62,210 nucleotides of DNA from Candidatus Bipolaricaulota bacterium (GCA_030550535.1 JAUQPF010000047.1:1-62210), one strand, 5' to 3'. Shown: positions 23,813-34,230, counted from the first letter of the stretch. Program-made: numbers and translations. The notes: generated by a model from the sequence alone, not told the origin.

Positions 23813-25288
23813 GTGCGCAAGTTTTTCGTGCTGTTTGCGTTTTTGAGCGTGGCTACTTGGGCCGCAGAGCTGCGGGTGGCCCTCTCCACGGAACCTCCCT
23901 CCCTGGACCCCACCACCAACGCCGCTGCTGTAATCCGCCTCCTCCTTCAGCACAACCTCTACGAAAACCTCGTGCAAATCGACGAAATGGGGGCTATTCG
24001 TCCCATGCTCGCTCGGTCCTGGGAGATCTCCGAGGATGGCCGGGCCTACACCTTCCACTTGCGGGCGAATCTGTTCTTCCACGATGGCACTCCGTGCGAT
24101 GCGGAGGCCGTGCGGGACTGCTTCCTTAGGGCCAAAGATCCAGGCCGCGGACATGTCCATCCTCAATACTTCGCCAACATTGAACGCATCGAAGTTGTGG
24201 ATGAACAAACGGTCCGATTCATCCTGACCAAGCCAGATGCGAGCTTCCTCACGCTTTTGGCCCTAGGCGACGCTGTGGTCCTTCCTGCGCACCGCCACGA
24301 CCTTTCCCGCAACCCCGTGGGCACAGGGCCGTTCCGCTTCGCCCGTTGGGATCCGGGCTACCAGCTGCGCCTCGTTCGAAACCCAAGCTATTGGGATCCC
24401 GATCGCCCTAAGGTGGAGGCCCTGGTGTTTCGGTTCATCTCGGATGCCGCCGCGCAGCTTGCGGCCCTGCGTGCCGGCGATGTGGACCTCCTCGTGGAGG
24501 TAACGCCTGAGGTGGCCAAGGCCTTGGAGGGCGATCCTCGCTTCTACGTGCTCTCCAAGCCCCAGGATCTCGTGCAAATATTGGCCATCAATAAGACGAG
24601 ACCGCCTTTTACGGATCTGCGCGTGCGTCAAGCCCTGGCCCATGCCGTGAATCGGCGCCAGCTCATCGAGCTTGTGGCCCTAGGCTATGGTTCTCCGGTG
24701 GGAAGCCACCTCGCGCCGGGTGCACCCTACCATGCGGACATGACCTGGGTTTACCCCTACGATCCGGAGCGGGCCCGGGCGCTTTTGATCGAGGCCGGCT
24801 ACCCCCAGGGGTTCACGGCCACCCTCACTCTTCCCGCAAATTACGTGTTCCACGTGCGCACCGGGGAGATCCTCGCCGCGCAGCTCGCCCAGGTGGGAAT
24901 CCGCCTGGAGCTCCGCCTCGTGGACTGGCCCACTTGGCTGGAGCAGGTCTACGGCCAAGCTGACTTCGACCTCACCGTGATCGGGCACGTCGGACGAATG
25001 GATCCTGCGCTCACCCTGGCTTTTTATGGCGCGGATCGCCGGGACTACTACTTCCGCCGGGGATGGGAAAACCCGGAACTCGAAGAGCTTCTCCGCCTTG
25101 GGGCCCAGATCGCCGAACCGGAGGCGCGCAAAAGCATCTACACTGTGGCCCAGTACCTCATCACCAAAGAGGTGGTGAACGTGTTCCTCCAGGCACCCCA
25201 TCGGATCCTTGTGGCCCACCGCCGTGTGGACGGCCTGCGCCTTTCCTCCTTGTACGTGTTGGACCTGAGCACCGCGAGCATCTCCTGA
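23813..25288 (+). CDS. Peptide/oligopeptide-type ABC substrate-binding protein (SBP_bac_5)
   Basis: A 491-residue exported protein: signal peptide (about 1-17, cleavage near TWAAEL), then the family 5 solute-binding opening LRVALSTEPPSLDPTTN, ARSWEISEDGRAYTFHLR, NPVGTGPFRFARWDPGY and LRVRQALAHAVNRRQLI. It would bind peptides, sugars or nickel-type ligands outside the membrane. No permease or ATPase genes are adjacent, so it is an orphan binding protein here. GTG start, with the duplicated GGAGG element immediately upstream; terminated by a strong hairpin at 25298. Confidence 0.93.
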   Translation: MRKFFVLFAFLSVATWAAELRVALSTEPPSLDPTTNAAAVIRLLLQHNLYENLVQIDEMGAIRPMLARSWEISEDGRAYTFHLRANLFFHDGTPCDAEAVRDCFLRAKDPGRGHVHPQYFANIERIEVVDEQTVRFILTKPDASFLTLLALGDAVVLPAHRHDLSRNPVGTGPFRFARWDPGYQLRLVRNPSYWDPDRPKVEALVFRFISDAAAQLAALRAGDVDLLVEVTPEVAKALEGDPRFYVLSKPQDLVQILAINKTRPPFTDLRVRQALAHAVNRRQLIELVALGYGSPVGSHLAPGAPYHADMTWVYPYDPERARALLIEAGYPQGFTATLTLPANYVFHVRTGEILAAQLAQVGIRLELRLVDWPTWLEQVYGQADFDLTVIGHVGRMDPALTLAFYGADRRDYYFRRGWENPELEELLRLGAQIAEPEARKSIYTVAQYLITKEVVNVFLQAPHRILVAHRRVDGLRLSSLYVLDLSTASIS

Positions 25289-25297
25289 GCACTGGGA

Positions 25298-25331
25298 GGG
25301 GCCTGGCTGGCAGGGCCGGCCAGGCCCCCTT
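25298..25331 (+). terminator. Hairpin terminator after the binding-protein gene
   Basis: A perfect 10-bp stem, GGGGCCTGGC (25298-25307) with GCCAGGCCCC (25319-25328), and an 11-nt loop, followed by CTT. The trpS -10 (TATACT, 25331-25336) abuts it. Confidence 0.6.
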
Positions 25332-25352
25332 ATACTGCCCAAGGGAAGGAGG
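25331..25352 (+). promoter_or_regulatory. trpS -10 element and Shine-Dalgarno
   Basis: TATACT (25331-25336) followed by AAGGAGG (25346-25352), 5 nt before the GTG start at 25358. This is an example of a conventional leadered gene in this genome. Confidence 0.5.
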
Positions 25353-25357
25353 TTTCC

Positions 25358-26335
25358 GTGCGCATCTTCTCGGGGATCCAGCCCACCGGTGTTCTGCACC
25401 TTGGCAACTACTTCGGCGCCGTAAAACAATGGGTGGAACTTCAAACGCCTGAGAACTTCTGCATCTATTGCATCGTGGACTACCACGCCCTCACCAACGA
25501 GGACACCGTGCCCGAGGTCCTGCGCAAAAACCGGGTGGAACTGGCCTTGGACCTCCTCGCCTGCGGGATCGATCCGGAGCGCTCCATCCTCTTTGTGCAG
25601 TCGGCGGTCCCCGAGCACACGGAACTTTGCTGGATCCTGGGTTGTGTGACCTCCTTTGGGGACCTCACGCGCATGACCCAGTTCAAGCAGAAGGCCAAGG
25701 ACCAGGAGTTCGTGAACGGCGGGCTCTTCTACTATCCGGTCCTGCAGGCCGCGGACATCCTCCTCTACCTTGCGGACCATGTGCCCGTGGGCGAGGACCA
25801 GCTGCAGCACCTGGAGCTGGCGCGCCGCATCGCCCGCCGCTTCAACTGGCGGTTCGGTGAGTTCTTCCCGGAGCCGGAGCCCATCTTGGGAAAGGCCCCA
25901 AGGCTTATGTCTTTGGCCGACCCCTCCCGCAAGATGAGCAAATCCTACGGGCCGGACCACTACATCGGCCTCATGGAGCCAGAGGAGGAGATCTGGCGGA
26001 AGGTCCGCACGGCCGTGACGGACATGGGCCTCACCCCGGGGCAAGAGATGAGCCCAGGGGTGGCCAACCTCTTCACCCTCCTTGAGCTTGTGGCCCCAGC
26101 GGAGGTGGTGGAGGAGTTCCGCCAGGCTCATGCCGCAGGAAAACTCCTCTACAAGGACCTAAAGGAGACGCTCTTCCGCTACCTTATGGAGGCCTTGCGG
26201 CCCATTCGCGAGCGTCGCCGCGAGCTGGAGGAAAAGGGCGAGGTGGAGGAGATCCTCGCGGCGGGCGCGGAGAAGGCCCGCAGGATCGCCCGGGAGGTCC
26301 TGGGGGAGGTGCGAGCTCGCGTGGGCCTGGACTAG
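25358..26335 (+). CDS. trpS: Tryptophanyl-tRNA synthetase
   Basis: A 325-residue class I synthetase. FSGIQPTGVLHLGNYFGAV contains the HIGH-like motif (HLGN), and ADPSRKMSKSYGPD the KMSKS loop. VPVGEDQLQHLELARRIARRFN is a TrpRS family stretch. It charges tRNA-Trp. GTG start at 25358. The TAG stop overlaps the opposing nrdG stop by 4 nt (ctag). Confidence 0.97.
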   Translation: MRIFSGIQPTGVLHLGNYFGAVKQWVELQTPENFCIYCIVDYHALTNEDTVPEVLRKNRVELALDLLACGIDPERSILFVQSAVPEHTELCWILGCVTSFGDLTRMTQFKQKAKDQEFVNGGLFYYPVLQAADILLYLADHVPVGEDQLQHLELARRIARRFNWRFGEFFPEPEPILGKAPRLMSLADPSRKMSKSYGPDHYIGLMEPEEEIWRKVRTAVTDMGLTPGQEMSPGVANLFTLLELVAPAEVVEEFRQAHAAGKLLYKDLKETLFRYLMEALRPIRERRRELEEKGEVEEILAAGAEKARRIAREVLGEVRARVGLD

Positions 26336-27063
26336 GCCCGAAGCTCCGTCGGCACGAACTTTTGGAGCTCCGGCAAAAGCTTGCGCAGCTCCGCTTCTCC
26401 TAACGCCAGCCTCTCCCGCCACCGTTCGTCCACAAGCCTTTTTTCGGGAGGGCGGAAAAAGGGCTGGAGCACGTAGCGCCGCACGCCCCGGATCGCCTGG
26501 GCCATGGTCCGCAAATCCTCCTCCCCAAGCCCCGGGGCCACCGTGGTCCGGACCTCATACGCGCATCCGCCGTGCCGCAACAGGGACAAACACGCCTGCA
26601 CCCTTTCCACCACGTCCTCGGCCCTGGGAAGCCCCGTGAACTCCGCGTAGCGGAGGAAAGGCGCCTTGAGGTCCAAGGCCACGTAGTCAAGGAGCCCCTC
26701 CCCCAAGAGCCGGGCCAGGGCCTCCGGATTCGTCCCATTGGTGTCGAGCTTCACGAGGTACCCGAGCTTTTTCAGCTCACAGGTGAACTTCGGAAGGTCA
26801 GGGCTCAAAAGGGGCTCGCCCCCGGTCAGGACCACCCCGTCCAGGAAGCCCCGACGCTCCGCAAGCTCCTGCAGGATCCGCTCGTACGGGATGGGCGCAA
26901 GGGAGGAGTAAAGTTCGGGAAGAACAAGCTCCGCGTTGTAGCAGAAGGGGCAACGCAGGTTGCATCCGGCAAAGAAGAGGATGGCCGCCAGTTTCCCCGG
27001 GAAGTCCTGCAGGCTCAAAGGCTGGACGTGAACGATTTTCCCAAGGGCACGAAGATTTTGCAT
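26332..27063 (-). CDS. nrdG: Anaerobic ribonucleotide reductase activating protein (radical SAM)
   Basis: A 243-residue radical-SAM enzyme. FFAGCNLRCPFCYNAEL holds the CxxxCxxC that binds the 4Fe-4S cluster; VVLTGGEPLLSPD is the SAM GGE motif. SLQDFPGKLAAILF at the N-terminus matches the NrdG-like/PFL-activase branch. It generates the glycyl radical on NrdD. ATG 27063 forms TGATG with the nrdD stop (in-frame TTG 27066 is possible). Co-transcribed with nrdD. Confidence 0.92.
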   Translation of the reverse strand: MQNLRALGKIVHVQPLSLQDFPGKLAAILFFAGCNLRCPFCYNAELVLPELYSSLAPIPYERILQELAERRGFLDGVVLTGGEPLLSPDLPKFTCELKKLGYLVKLDTNGTNPEALARLLGEGLLDYVALDLKAPFLRYAEFTGLPRAEDVVERVQACLSLLRHGGCAYEVRTTVAPGLGEEDLRTMAQAIRGVRRYVLQPFFRPPEKRLVDERWRERLALGEAELRKLLPELQKFVPTELRA

Positions 27064-29183
27064 CAAGCGCGAACCGCGCTCGGAACAAGAGGCACGAAGG
27101 AGAGGCGATCCTTAAATTCCTCCTGCTTTCCGGAGTTCCACTGCTCCACCGGCCGGAGGTAGCCCACCACCCGGGAGTACACCTCCGTCCTCTCCCCGCA
27201 CGTGGGGCAGCGCTCCTGTTCGCCTCGCAGATATCCGTGGCTTGGGCATACGGAGAAGGTGGGGGTGAGGGTGAGGTAAGGGATGCGGAAGCGCCCGAAG
27301 ATGCGTTGCACAAGGGCTTTCGCCGCCTCAGGCGAGGGCACGCGTTCCCCAAGCCAAACGTGGAACACTGTCCCGCCCGTGTACTTGGTCTGCAAGGGCT
27401 CCTGAAGCCGTAGGGCCAGGAAAAGATCGTCCGTGTAGTTCACGGGAAGCTGGCTGGAGTTGGTGTAGTAGGGGGCAGCGTTGCGCTCGCGCACGGCGTG
27501 TTCGTTGGCCACGATGATGCGGGGGTAGCGCTGCTTATCCAGCATGGCCAGGCGGTAGCTCGTGCCCTCGGCCGGCGTGGCCTCCAAGTTCCAAAGGTGC
27601 CCCGTGGCCTCCTGGAAGGCCACGAGTTTCTCGCGCATGAACTCCAAAACCCGCACGGCGAAATCAATCCCTTCGGGCTCGGCCAACGTGCACCCCAGGA
27701 GGTTCAGACAGGCCTCGTTCATCCCCACGATCCCGATGGTGGAGAAGTGGTTCTTCCAGTACTCGCCGGTGAGCTCCTTCACCGTGCGCAGGTAGAACTT
27801 GGAGTAGGGGTAGAGGCCCTGCTCGGTGAGGCGCTCCAGGAACTTGCGCTTGATGATGAGGGCTTTCCCGGCGAGCTGCATGAGGGCCTCCAGGCGCTCG
27901 AAGAACTCCCGCTCGTTGCGGGAAAGGAAAGCAAGGCGCGGCAGGTTCAGGGTCACCACGCCGATGGACCCGGTGAGGGGGTTGGAGCCAAAGAGGCCGC
28001 CGCCGCGGTAGCGCAGCTCCCTAAGATCCAAGCGCAGCCGGCAGCACATGCTGCGGGCGTCCTCCGGCCGCATGTCGGAGTTAATGAAGTTGGCAAAGTA
28101 AGGGATGCCGTATTTGGCGGTCATCTCCCAGATGGGGAGGAACTCCGGCTCCTCCCAGGGGAAAACGGGGGTGACGTTGTAGGTGGGGATGGGGAAGGTG
28201 AACACGCGGCCCTTGGCATCGCCTTCAGCCAGGACCTCGGCGAAGGCCCGGTTGAACATCTTCATTTCCCGCTCGAATTCGCCGTACTGCGCCCGTAGGG
28301 GCTCCCCGCCCACGATGGCCGGGAGGCTCGCCAGGTGCTCCGGCGGCCAGAGGTCCAGGGTCACGTTGGTGAAGGGCGTCTGGAAGCCCACGCGGGTGGG
28401 TACATTCAGGTTGTAGATGAACTCCTGCAGGGCCTGCTTCACCTCGGGATAGGAGAGGCCATCCACGGCGATGAAGGGAGCAAGGAGGGTGTCCACGTTG
28501 GAGAAGGCTTGAGCCCCGGCGGCTTCGCCCTGCAGGGTATACAGGAAGTTCACGGCCTGAAGGAGGGCGGTGCGGAAGTGCTTGGGCGGGCGGGATTCGA
28601 TCTTCCCGCGCACGCCCCGGAAGCCCACGGCCAAAAGGTCCGCCAGGTCCCAGCCCACACAGTAGGGTCCAAGCGTGCCAAGGTCGTGGATGTGGAAATC
28701 CCCGGACTCGTGGGCCTCGCGGATGTGCGCGGGATACACCTGGGAGAGCCAGTAGCGGCTGATGATCTTCTCCGTGAGGAAGACGTTTAGGCCCTGGAGG
28801 GAGAAGGCCATGTTGGAGTTCTCCCGCACCCGCCAGTCCTGGCCGTTGAGGTAGGTCTCCACGAGGGCGGGGTCGATGAGCTCCTTGATCTCCCGCATGC
28901 GTTTGTGCTGTTCGCGGTAGACGATGTAGGCCCGGGCCGCCTCGGGAAGGCCGGCGGTCATGAGCACTTCCTCGATGGCGTTCTGGATCTCCTCCACGTG
29001 CGGCGGGCCAAAGAGGGGACCGAACCGGCCCTCCAGGATGCGCTCCACGCGGAGGCTCAGCTCCTCGGCCAGGGCGGGATCATCCCGGCCCACCTCGCGC
29101 AGGGCCTGGCGGATGGCCGCAAGGATCCGGCCCCGGTCGTAGGGGACAAGCGTCCCATCGCGCTTGCGTACCTGCTCGATCAC
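27063..29183 (-). CDS. nrdD: Anaerobic (class III) ribonucleoside-triphosphate reductase
   Basis: 706 residues: an N-terminal ATP-cone (VRKRDGTLVPYDRGRILAAIRQAL), the ten-stranded barrel with GDFHIHDLGTLGPYCVGWDL, a zinc-binding C-terminus with CPSHGY and CPTCGE, and the glycyl-radical site SRVVGYLRPVEQWN. It makes deoxynucleotides without oxygen, consistent with an anaerobe. It starts at GTG 29183; a TTGGCA/TATCCT promoter lies 11 nt upstream and no Shine-Dalgarno is visible. Confidence 0.96.
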   Translation of the reverse strand: MIEQVRKRDGTLVPYDRGRILAAIRQALREVGRDDPALAEELSLRVERILEGRFGPLFGPPHVEEIQNAIEEVLMTAGLPEAARAYIVYREQHKRMREIKELIDPALVETYLNGQDWRVRENSNMAFSLQGLNVFLTEKIISRYWLSQVYPAHIREAHESGDFHIHDLGTLGPYCVGWDLADLLAVGFRGVRGKIESRPPKHFRTALLQAVNFLYTLQGEAAGAQAFSNVDTLLAPFIAVDGLSYPEVKQALQEFIYNLNVPTRVGFQTPFTNVTLDLWPPEHLASLPAIVGGEPLRAQYGEFEREMKMFNRAFAEVLAEGDAKGRVFTFPIPTYNVTPVFPWEEPEFLPIWEMTAKYGIPYFANFINSDMRPEDARSMCCRLRLDLRELRYRGGGLFGSNPLTGSIGVVTLNLPRLAFLSRNEREFFERLEALMQLAGKALIIKRKFLERLTEQGLYPYSKFYLRTVKELTGEYWKNHFSTIGIVGMNEACLNLLGCTLAEPEGIDFAVRVLEFMREKLVAFQEATGHLWNLEATPAEGTSYRLAMLDKQRYPRIIVANEHAVRERNAAPYYTNSSQLPVNYTDDLFLALRLQEPLQTKYTGGTVFHVWLGERVPSPEAAKALVQRIFGRFRIPYLTLTPTFSVCPSHGYLRGEQERCPTCGERTEVYSRVVGYLRPVEQWNSGKQEEFKDRLSFVPLVPSAVRA

Positions 29184-29194
29184 GACCGGTCGTC

Positions 29195-29223
29195 AGGATA
29201 CTGTGCACCTCTGGCTTTGCCAA
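29195..29223 (-). promoter_or_regulatory. nrdD promoter
   Basis: Minus strand TTGGCA (29223-29218), a 17-bp spacer, TATCCT (29200-29195), then 11 nt to the GTG start. The predicted leader is only about 4 nt. Confidence 0.55.
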
Positions 29224-29307
29224 GCCTAGGCGGAAGGGACACTTGCGACGGGCCCCCTGTGGGATAAGCTTGGGCTCGCAACCTCGCACGCAAAGGGGTG
29301 ATGTGCT

Positions 29308-29568
29308 ATTCCGACCACAAGGGCAGCAGAGCGGGCGCTACGGAAAAGCTTGGTGCGGCGAAGGCGAAACGTGCTCAGAAGAAGCGCCATCCGCTTTTGG
29401 CGCAAAGAGGTGTTGAGGCTCGTCCACAGCGGGGATGTGGAGGGCGCGCGGCGGGCGTTCGCCATGTTCCAAAAGGCCGTGGATAAGGCGGCCATCCGCG
29501 GCGCCATCCACCCCAACAAGGCCGCCCGCCTCAAATCCCGCCTCTACGCCCAAGCCTTCGGAGGCTAG
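29308..29568 (+). CDS. rpsT: Ribosomal protein bS20, probable AUU start codon
   Basis: 86 residues if read from ATT 29308: (M)PTTRAAERALRKSLVRRRRN, then VDKAAIRGAIHPNKAARLKSRL, which is the S20 signature. S20 proteins are normally 85-88 residues and start with a basic helix such as TKSAEKRIRQ, matched only if translation begins at ATT. The frame is closed by a stop at 29299, and the first ATG/GTG/TTG-type codons are TTG 29350 and GTG 29353, which would remove 14 or more conserved residues. AAGGGGTGAT (29293-29302) is a strong ribosome-binding site 5 nt before ATT. S20 binds 16S rRNA in the small subunit. Confidence 0.82.
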   Translation: MPTTRAAERALRKSLVRRRRNVLRRSAIRFWRKEVLRLVHSGDVEGARRAFAMFQKAVDKAAIRGAIHPNKAARLKSRLYAQAFGG

Positions 29569-29571
29569 CCC

Positions 29572-30513
29572 ATGACCCAGTACGATTTCATGGGGAAGGC
29601 CAAGCTCTTTGGCCTTGTTTCCGCCGTGCTCTTTGTGGGGTCCATCCTGGCCATGGTCACGCTGGGCCTGCGGCCGGGCATCGACTTCACCGGGGGAATC
29701 CAGCTCACCCTCCTTTACCCGGCCGGAACCGCCGTGAGCGCCCAAACGGTGCGCGGCTACGTGGCCCAGATCCTCGGCGCCCAGGCGACTTCCCTGCCCT
29801 ATTATGTCCAGACCCTCACCGCCGAGCGGGACGTCCCCGGAACGGGGCGCGTGACCTTGCCGGGCGTCGTGGTGACCGTGCGCACCGAGGATCGGGCCCT
29901 CGCGGAAAACCTACGCAAGGCCCTGCTTTCCCCTGCGCCCGAAAGCGGGCTCCCACAGCCTGTGGAGCACAGCCTCACCGAGATCGGGGCCCAGGTGTCC
30001 CGGGAGATCGTGAACCGCGCGTGGCAGGCGGTGCTGGTGGCCCTGGCGGCCATGCTCGTCTACATCGCCGTGCGCTTCCGCCTGCGCTACGGCGTGGCTG
30101 CGGTCCTCGCCCTCGTCCACGACGTCGTCCTCACCCTCGGGGTGTTCAGCGTGTTCCGCCTGGAGATCAACCTCCCGGTGATCGCGGCCCTCCTCACGGT
30201 GGTGGGGTACTCCATCAACGACACCATCGTGGTCTTCGACCGTATTCGCGAGAATCTGCGCCTGGCGAAAAAGGCCTCCCTTTGGGAAGTGATCAACCGC
30301 TCCATCAATCAGACGCTCACCCGCACGCTCAACACCTCAAGCACGACGCTTTTGCCCATCCTTGTGCTTTTGGGGGTGGCGGGGATCGCCCTGCGCGAGT
30401 TCACCGTGGCCATGGCCTGCGGCGTCATCCTCGGCACATATTCCTCCATCTTCATCGCAAGCCCCATCCTCTACGGCTGGGCGCGGATAGCCGAAAAGCT
30501 CAGGGCGCGTTAG
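29572..30513 (+). CDS. secF: Protein translocase subunit SecF
   Basis: 313 residues with six membrane helices: TM1, a periplasmic domain beginning RPGIDFTGGIQLTLLYP (the SecF FxGG motif), then TM2-6 with LVHDVVLTLGVFSVF and VVGYSINDTIVVFDRIREN, the SecF signature. It drives late steps of Sec export using the proton or sodium gradient. It lies 3 nt after rpsT. The usual partner secD is not beside it. Its 3' end overlaps the opposing khpB by 14 nt. Confidence 0.95.
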   Translation: MTQYDFMGKAKLFGLVSAVLFVGSILAMVTLGLRPGIDFTGGIQLTLLYPAGTAVSAQTVRGYVAQILGAQATSLPYYVQTLTAERDVPGTGRVTLPGVVVTVRTEDRALAENLRKALLSPAPESGLPQPVEHSLTEIGAQVSREIVNRAWQAVLVALAAMLVYIAVRFRLRYGVAAVLALVHDVVLTLGVFSVFRLEINLPVIAALLTVVGYSINDTIVVFDRIRENLRLAKKASLWEVINRSINQTLTRTLNTSSTTLLPILVLLGVAGIALREFTVAMACGVILGTYSSIFIASPILYGWARIAEKLRAR

Positions 30514-30964
30514 GTCCCGCGGGCTCGATCACCACCCGGCGGTTCTCATCCCGTCCCACGGAGTGGGTGCGCACCCCCGGAAAATCGGCCAAGGCCAGAT
30601 GGATGAGACGCCGGTCTTTAGGGGTCATGGGCTCCAATTCAATGGGGCGCTTTTCCGCCCTCACCTTCTCCGCCAGGGCCAAAGCCCGCGCCACCAGCTT
30701 CCTCCGCCGGGACTCCTCCTGCCCGTTGATGTCCACATCCACGGAAACCGCGGAGCGCAGGGTGACCTTCAGGTGAAGGGAGGCCAGGCGGGCTAGGGCC
30801 TCCCGGAACGCGGGGTCATCCTGGGGCAAGGCCTTGAAGTTCCCTTGCAAGTTCACGTAGACCTCGGCTTCTTTGGGGTGGACCTCCACCCGGCCCTGTT
30901 CCCCCAGGACCGCCAAAAGCCCTTGAAAGAAGCGGGCTAAAACCTCACGAACCTGCGGATCCAT
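30500..30964 (-). CDS. khpB: KhpB/Jag-like RNA-binding protein
   Basis: 154 residues with a central KH-like region (VEVHPKEAEVYVNLQGNFKALPQDDPAFREALARL) and a C-terminal R3H domain (PIELEPMTPKDRRLIHLALADFPGVRTHSVGRDENRRVVIEP). Jag/KhpB proteins bind RNA and affect cell division and elongation. The location directly after yidC (20-nt overlap) is the classical Jag position. ATG 30964. Confidence 0.9.
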   Translation of the reverse strand: MDPQVREVLARFFQGLLAVLGEQGRVEVHPKEAEVYVNLQGNFKALPQDDPAFREALARLASLHLKVTLRSAVSVDVDINGQEESRRRKLVARALALAEKVRAEKRPIELEPMTPKDRRLIHLALADFPGVRTHSVGRDENRRVVIEPAGPNAP

Positions 30965-32393
30965 CGCTTCCGGCCCGAGCCTTGGCCTCCTCGCGGGCCA
31001 TCTCCCAATCGATGATGAGCTGCTGGCCAAATTGAAAGAGGGTGGTGAAGGTCCAGTACAGCCAGAGGCCCGCAGGGAAATGCAAGAAGAACAGGGCCAT
31101 GACGAGGGGGAACACGTAGCCCCAAAACTGCGAGCCTCCCGCCGCCTCCGTGGGCATGCGCCGTTGCGTGTACCACTGGTAGAGGAGCTGGACCCCGGTT
31201 CCGAAGACGACGAGAAGATAGTAGGGATCCGGCTGGGAGAGGTCCCGGATCCACAGGAACCCCGGGGAGAGGTGGATCTTCTCCGCGGAGTACATGATGG
31301 CCTGCCAAAGAAGGATGAGGATGGGGAATTGGAGGAGCATGGGGAGGCACCCTCCCAAGGGGTTCACCTTCTCCTGCCGATAGAGCTCCATGATCTGGCG
31401 TTGCAGCGTCTCCCGATCGTCCTTGAACCGCTCTTGAAGCTTTTTGATCTTGGGCGCGAGCTTTTGCATCTTGGCCATGGACCGGAACTGGCTGCGCGTG
31501 AGGGGATGGAGGAGGAGGCGGGTGACCAAGGTGAAGAGGATGATGGCCCAGCCGTAGTTACCGGTGAGGGCATAAAGGCCGTCGAAGAAGCGGATCACGC
31601 CCGCCAGGATCAGGGTGAAGGCGCCGCCCTGAGAAAGAGGGGCAAACCCCCCGTCTTTAAGGAGGACGTAGCGGTTCCTTCCCATGTAGAACGCGCCGCG
31701 GAGGCGCAAGGAGCCCCGCGCCTCCAGGCCGAACACGGGCTGGCCCGCAGGATTGCGGCCCACAAAGGGCTCGGCCTCGCCCTCGTCCACCCGGAAGAAA
31801 AACACCGTTTCCTGGCCCACGAGGCCCAGGCCCTGAAACTTGGTAAACGTTCCGGGTGCCAGCGGCACCTTGTGGCGCTTGCCATCGTAAAGATAAAGGA
31901 GCTCCGGCGCGTCCTTTCCTCCCGGAAGGTGCCCAAGCACCAAGCGCACCAGCCCAGAGGCCTCCAGCCAAACTTGAAAGTCCCCGGTGTACAGCGCGTT
32001 TTGCCCGAGTACAAAATGCTTTTCCCCGCGGAGTCCTGGCCCCTCTGCGCGCAGGACCACTGCCACGGCCGCGGAACCCATGGGTTGCGTCTCCCAAGTC
32101 CAAAGGCCGGCCCAGGGTTTGTCATCCAGCCAGACCTCAAAAGGAAGGCTCACGCCCGGGGCCAACGCGTTCTCCTGCCAGCCCGGCACCACCTCCATGG
32201 CCCGGGCTCCATAGGGCGCGAAATGGATGTAGGCGCTGCGCAGGGTCCCTTCTGAGGTGAACTGATACCGCATAAGCCCCGTGGTCACCTGAAGGACGTT
32301 CACTCCGTCCACGGGGAGGGTTTGGACTTCCGGAAGGGTCTGTCCGTGCCCGAGGACCAACCCGAACACGAGGAGAACAAAAAGCGTGGCCAT
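30945..32393 (-). CDS. yidC: Membrane protein insertase YidC/Oxa1
   Basis: About 482 residues: an N-terminal membrane helix, a long periplasmic beta-rich domain (roughly 30-240) and the five-helix Oxa1 core (YGWAIILFTLVTRLLLHPLT, GGCLPMLLQFPILILLWQAI, FFLHFPAGLWLYWTF). It inserts and folds membrane proteins. I prefer ATG 32393, which follows a TTGCAG-17-TAAAGT promoter by 10 nt, over an upstream in-frame TTG at 32432 that is part of the -35. It overlaps khpB downstream. Confidence 0.93.
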   Translation of the reverse strand: MATLFVLLVFGLVLGHGQTLPEVQTLPVDGVNVLQVTTGLMRYQFTSEGTLRSAYIHFAPYGARAMEVVPGWQENALAPGVSLPFEVWLDDKPWAGLWTWETQPMGSAAVAVVLRAEGPGLRGEKHFVLGQNALYTGDFQVWLEASGLVRLVLGHLPGGKDAPELLYLYDGKRHKVPLAPGTFTKFQGLGLVGQETVFFFRVDEGEAEPFVGRNPAGQPVFGLEARGSLRLRGAFYMGRNRYVLLKDGGFAPLSQGGAFTLILAGVIRFFDGLYALTGNYGWAIILFTLVTRLLLHPLTRSQFRSMAKMQKLAPKIKKLQERFKDDRETLQRQIMELYRQEKVNPLGGCLPMLLQFPILILLWQAIMYSAEKIHLSPGFLWIRDLSQPDPYYLLVVFGTGVQLLYQWYTQRRMPTEAAGGSQFWGYVFPLVMALFFLHFPAGLWLYWTFTTLFQFGQQLIIDWEMAREEAKARAGSDGSAGS

Positions 32394-32403
32394 AGCAGAG
32401 AGG

Positions 32404-32432
32404 ACTTTACTGACCCTATGCTTTCCCTGCAA
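32404..32432 (-). promoter_or_regulatory. yidC promoter
   Basis: Minus strand TTGCAG (32432-32427), 17-bp spacer, TAAAGT (32409-32404), 10 nt to ATG 32393. No Shine-Dalgarno is visible in the remaining leader. Confidence 0.5.
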
Positions 32433-32455
32433 TGGGAAGCGGGGTTAAACTGGGC

Positions 32456-33024
32456 ATGGTGTTCACGGGGATCGTGCGGGCGGTGGGAAGGGTGCGGGCG
32501 CGCTCGGCCCGACGCCTTTGGGTCTCCCGCGAAGATCTGCCTGTTGAGCTCGGCTCCAGCGTGGCCGTGAACGGGGTGTGCTTGACCGTCGTTGCCCTGG
32601 AGGACGAGGCCATGGCCTTCGCCCTTTCGGGGGAGACCCTTTCCCGCACGAACCTCGGGGAGCTTGGGGTGGGGGATTGGGTGAACCTGGAGCCGGCGGC
32701 GCGGATGGGCCAGGAGCTGGGCGGGCATTTTGTTCTCGGCCACGTGGACACCGTGGGAAAGCTCACCATCCTCTCCCGCCGGGGCGAGGATTTCCTCTTG
32801 GAGGTATCCTTCGACCCCCGCTTCGCCGAGCTTTTGGCCGACAAGGGCTCCGTGGCCGTGGACGGGATCAGCCTCACCCCGTTTGCGGTGGGCGAGGGCG
32901 TCTTTCGCTGTGCGGTCGTGCCTTACACCTATGAGCACACGAACCTGCGGTTCCGGCGGGCGGGGGACCGGGTGAACCTGGAATTCGATATCCTGGCAAA
33001 ATACGTGCGGAGGTGGCGGGAGCG

Positions 33025-33028
<4 letters not shown>
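32456..33028 (+). CDS. ribE: Riboflavin synthase (alpha type)
   Basis: 190 residues with two lumazine-binding repeats: [15 protein letters not shown] and [15 protein letters not shown] in the first, [18 protein letters not shown] and [18 protein letters not shown] in the second. It converts two lumazine molecules to riboflavin plus a pyrimidine by-product. A TAAACT hexamer (32446-32451) lies only 4 nt before ATG 32456 (or 7 nt before GTG 32459), leaving no room for an FMN riboswitch. Overlaps ribBA as ATGA. Confidence 0.95.

Positions 33029-34230
<1,202 letters not shown>

Noticed and set aside
29298-29486. 62-codon frame starting at GTG 29298 over the rpsT start
   Set aside because: Its translation has no S20 similarity, while the other frame matches S20 along its whole length.
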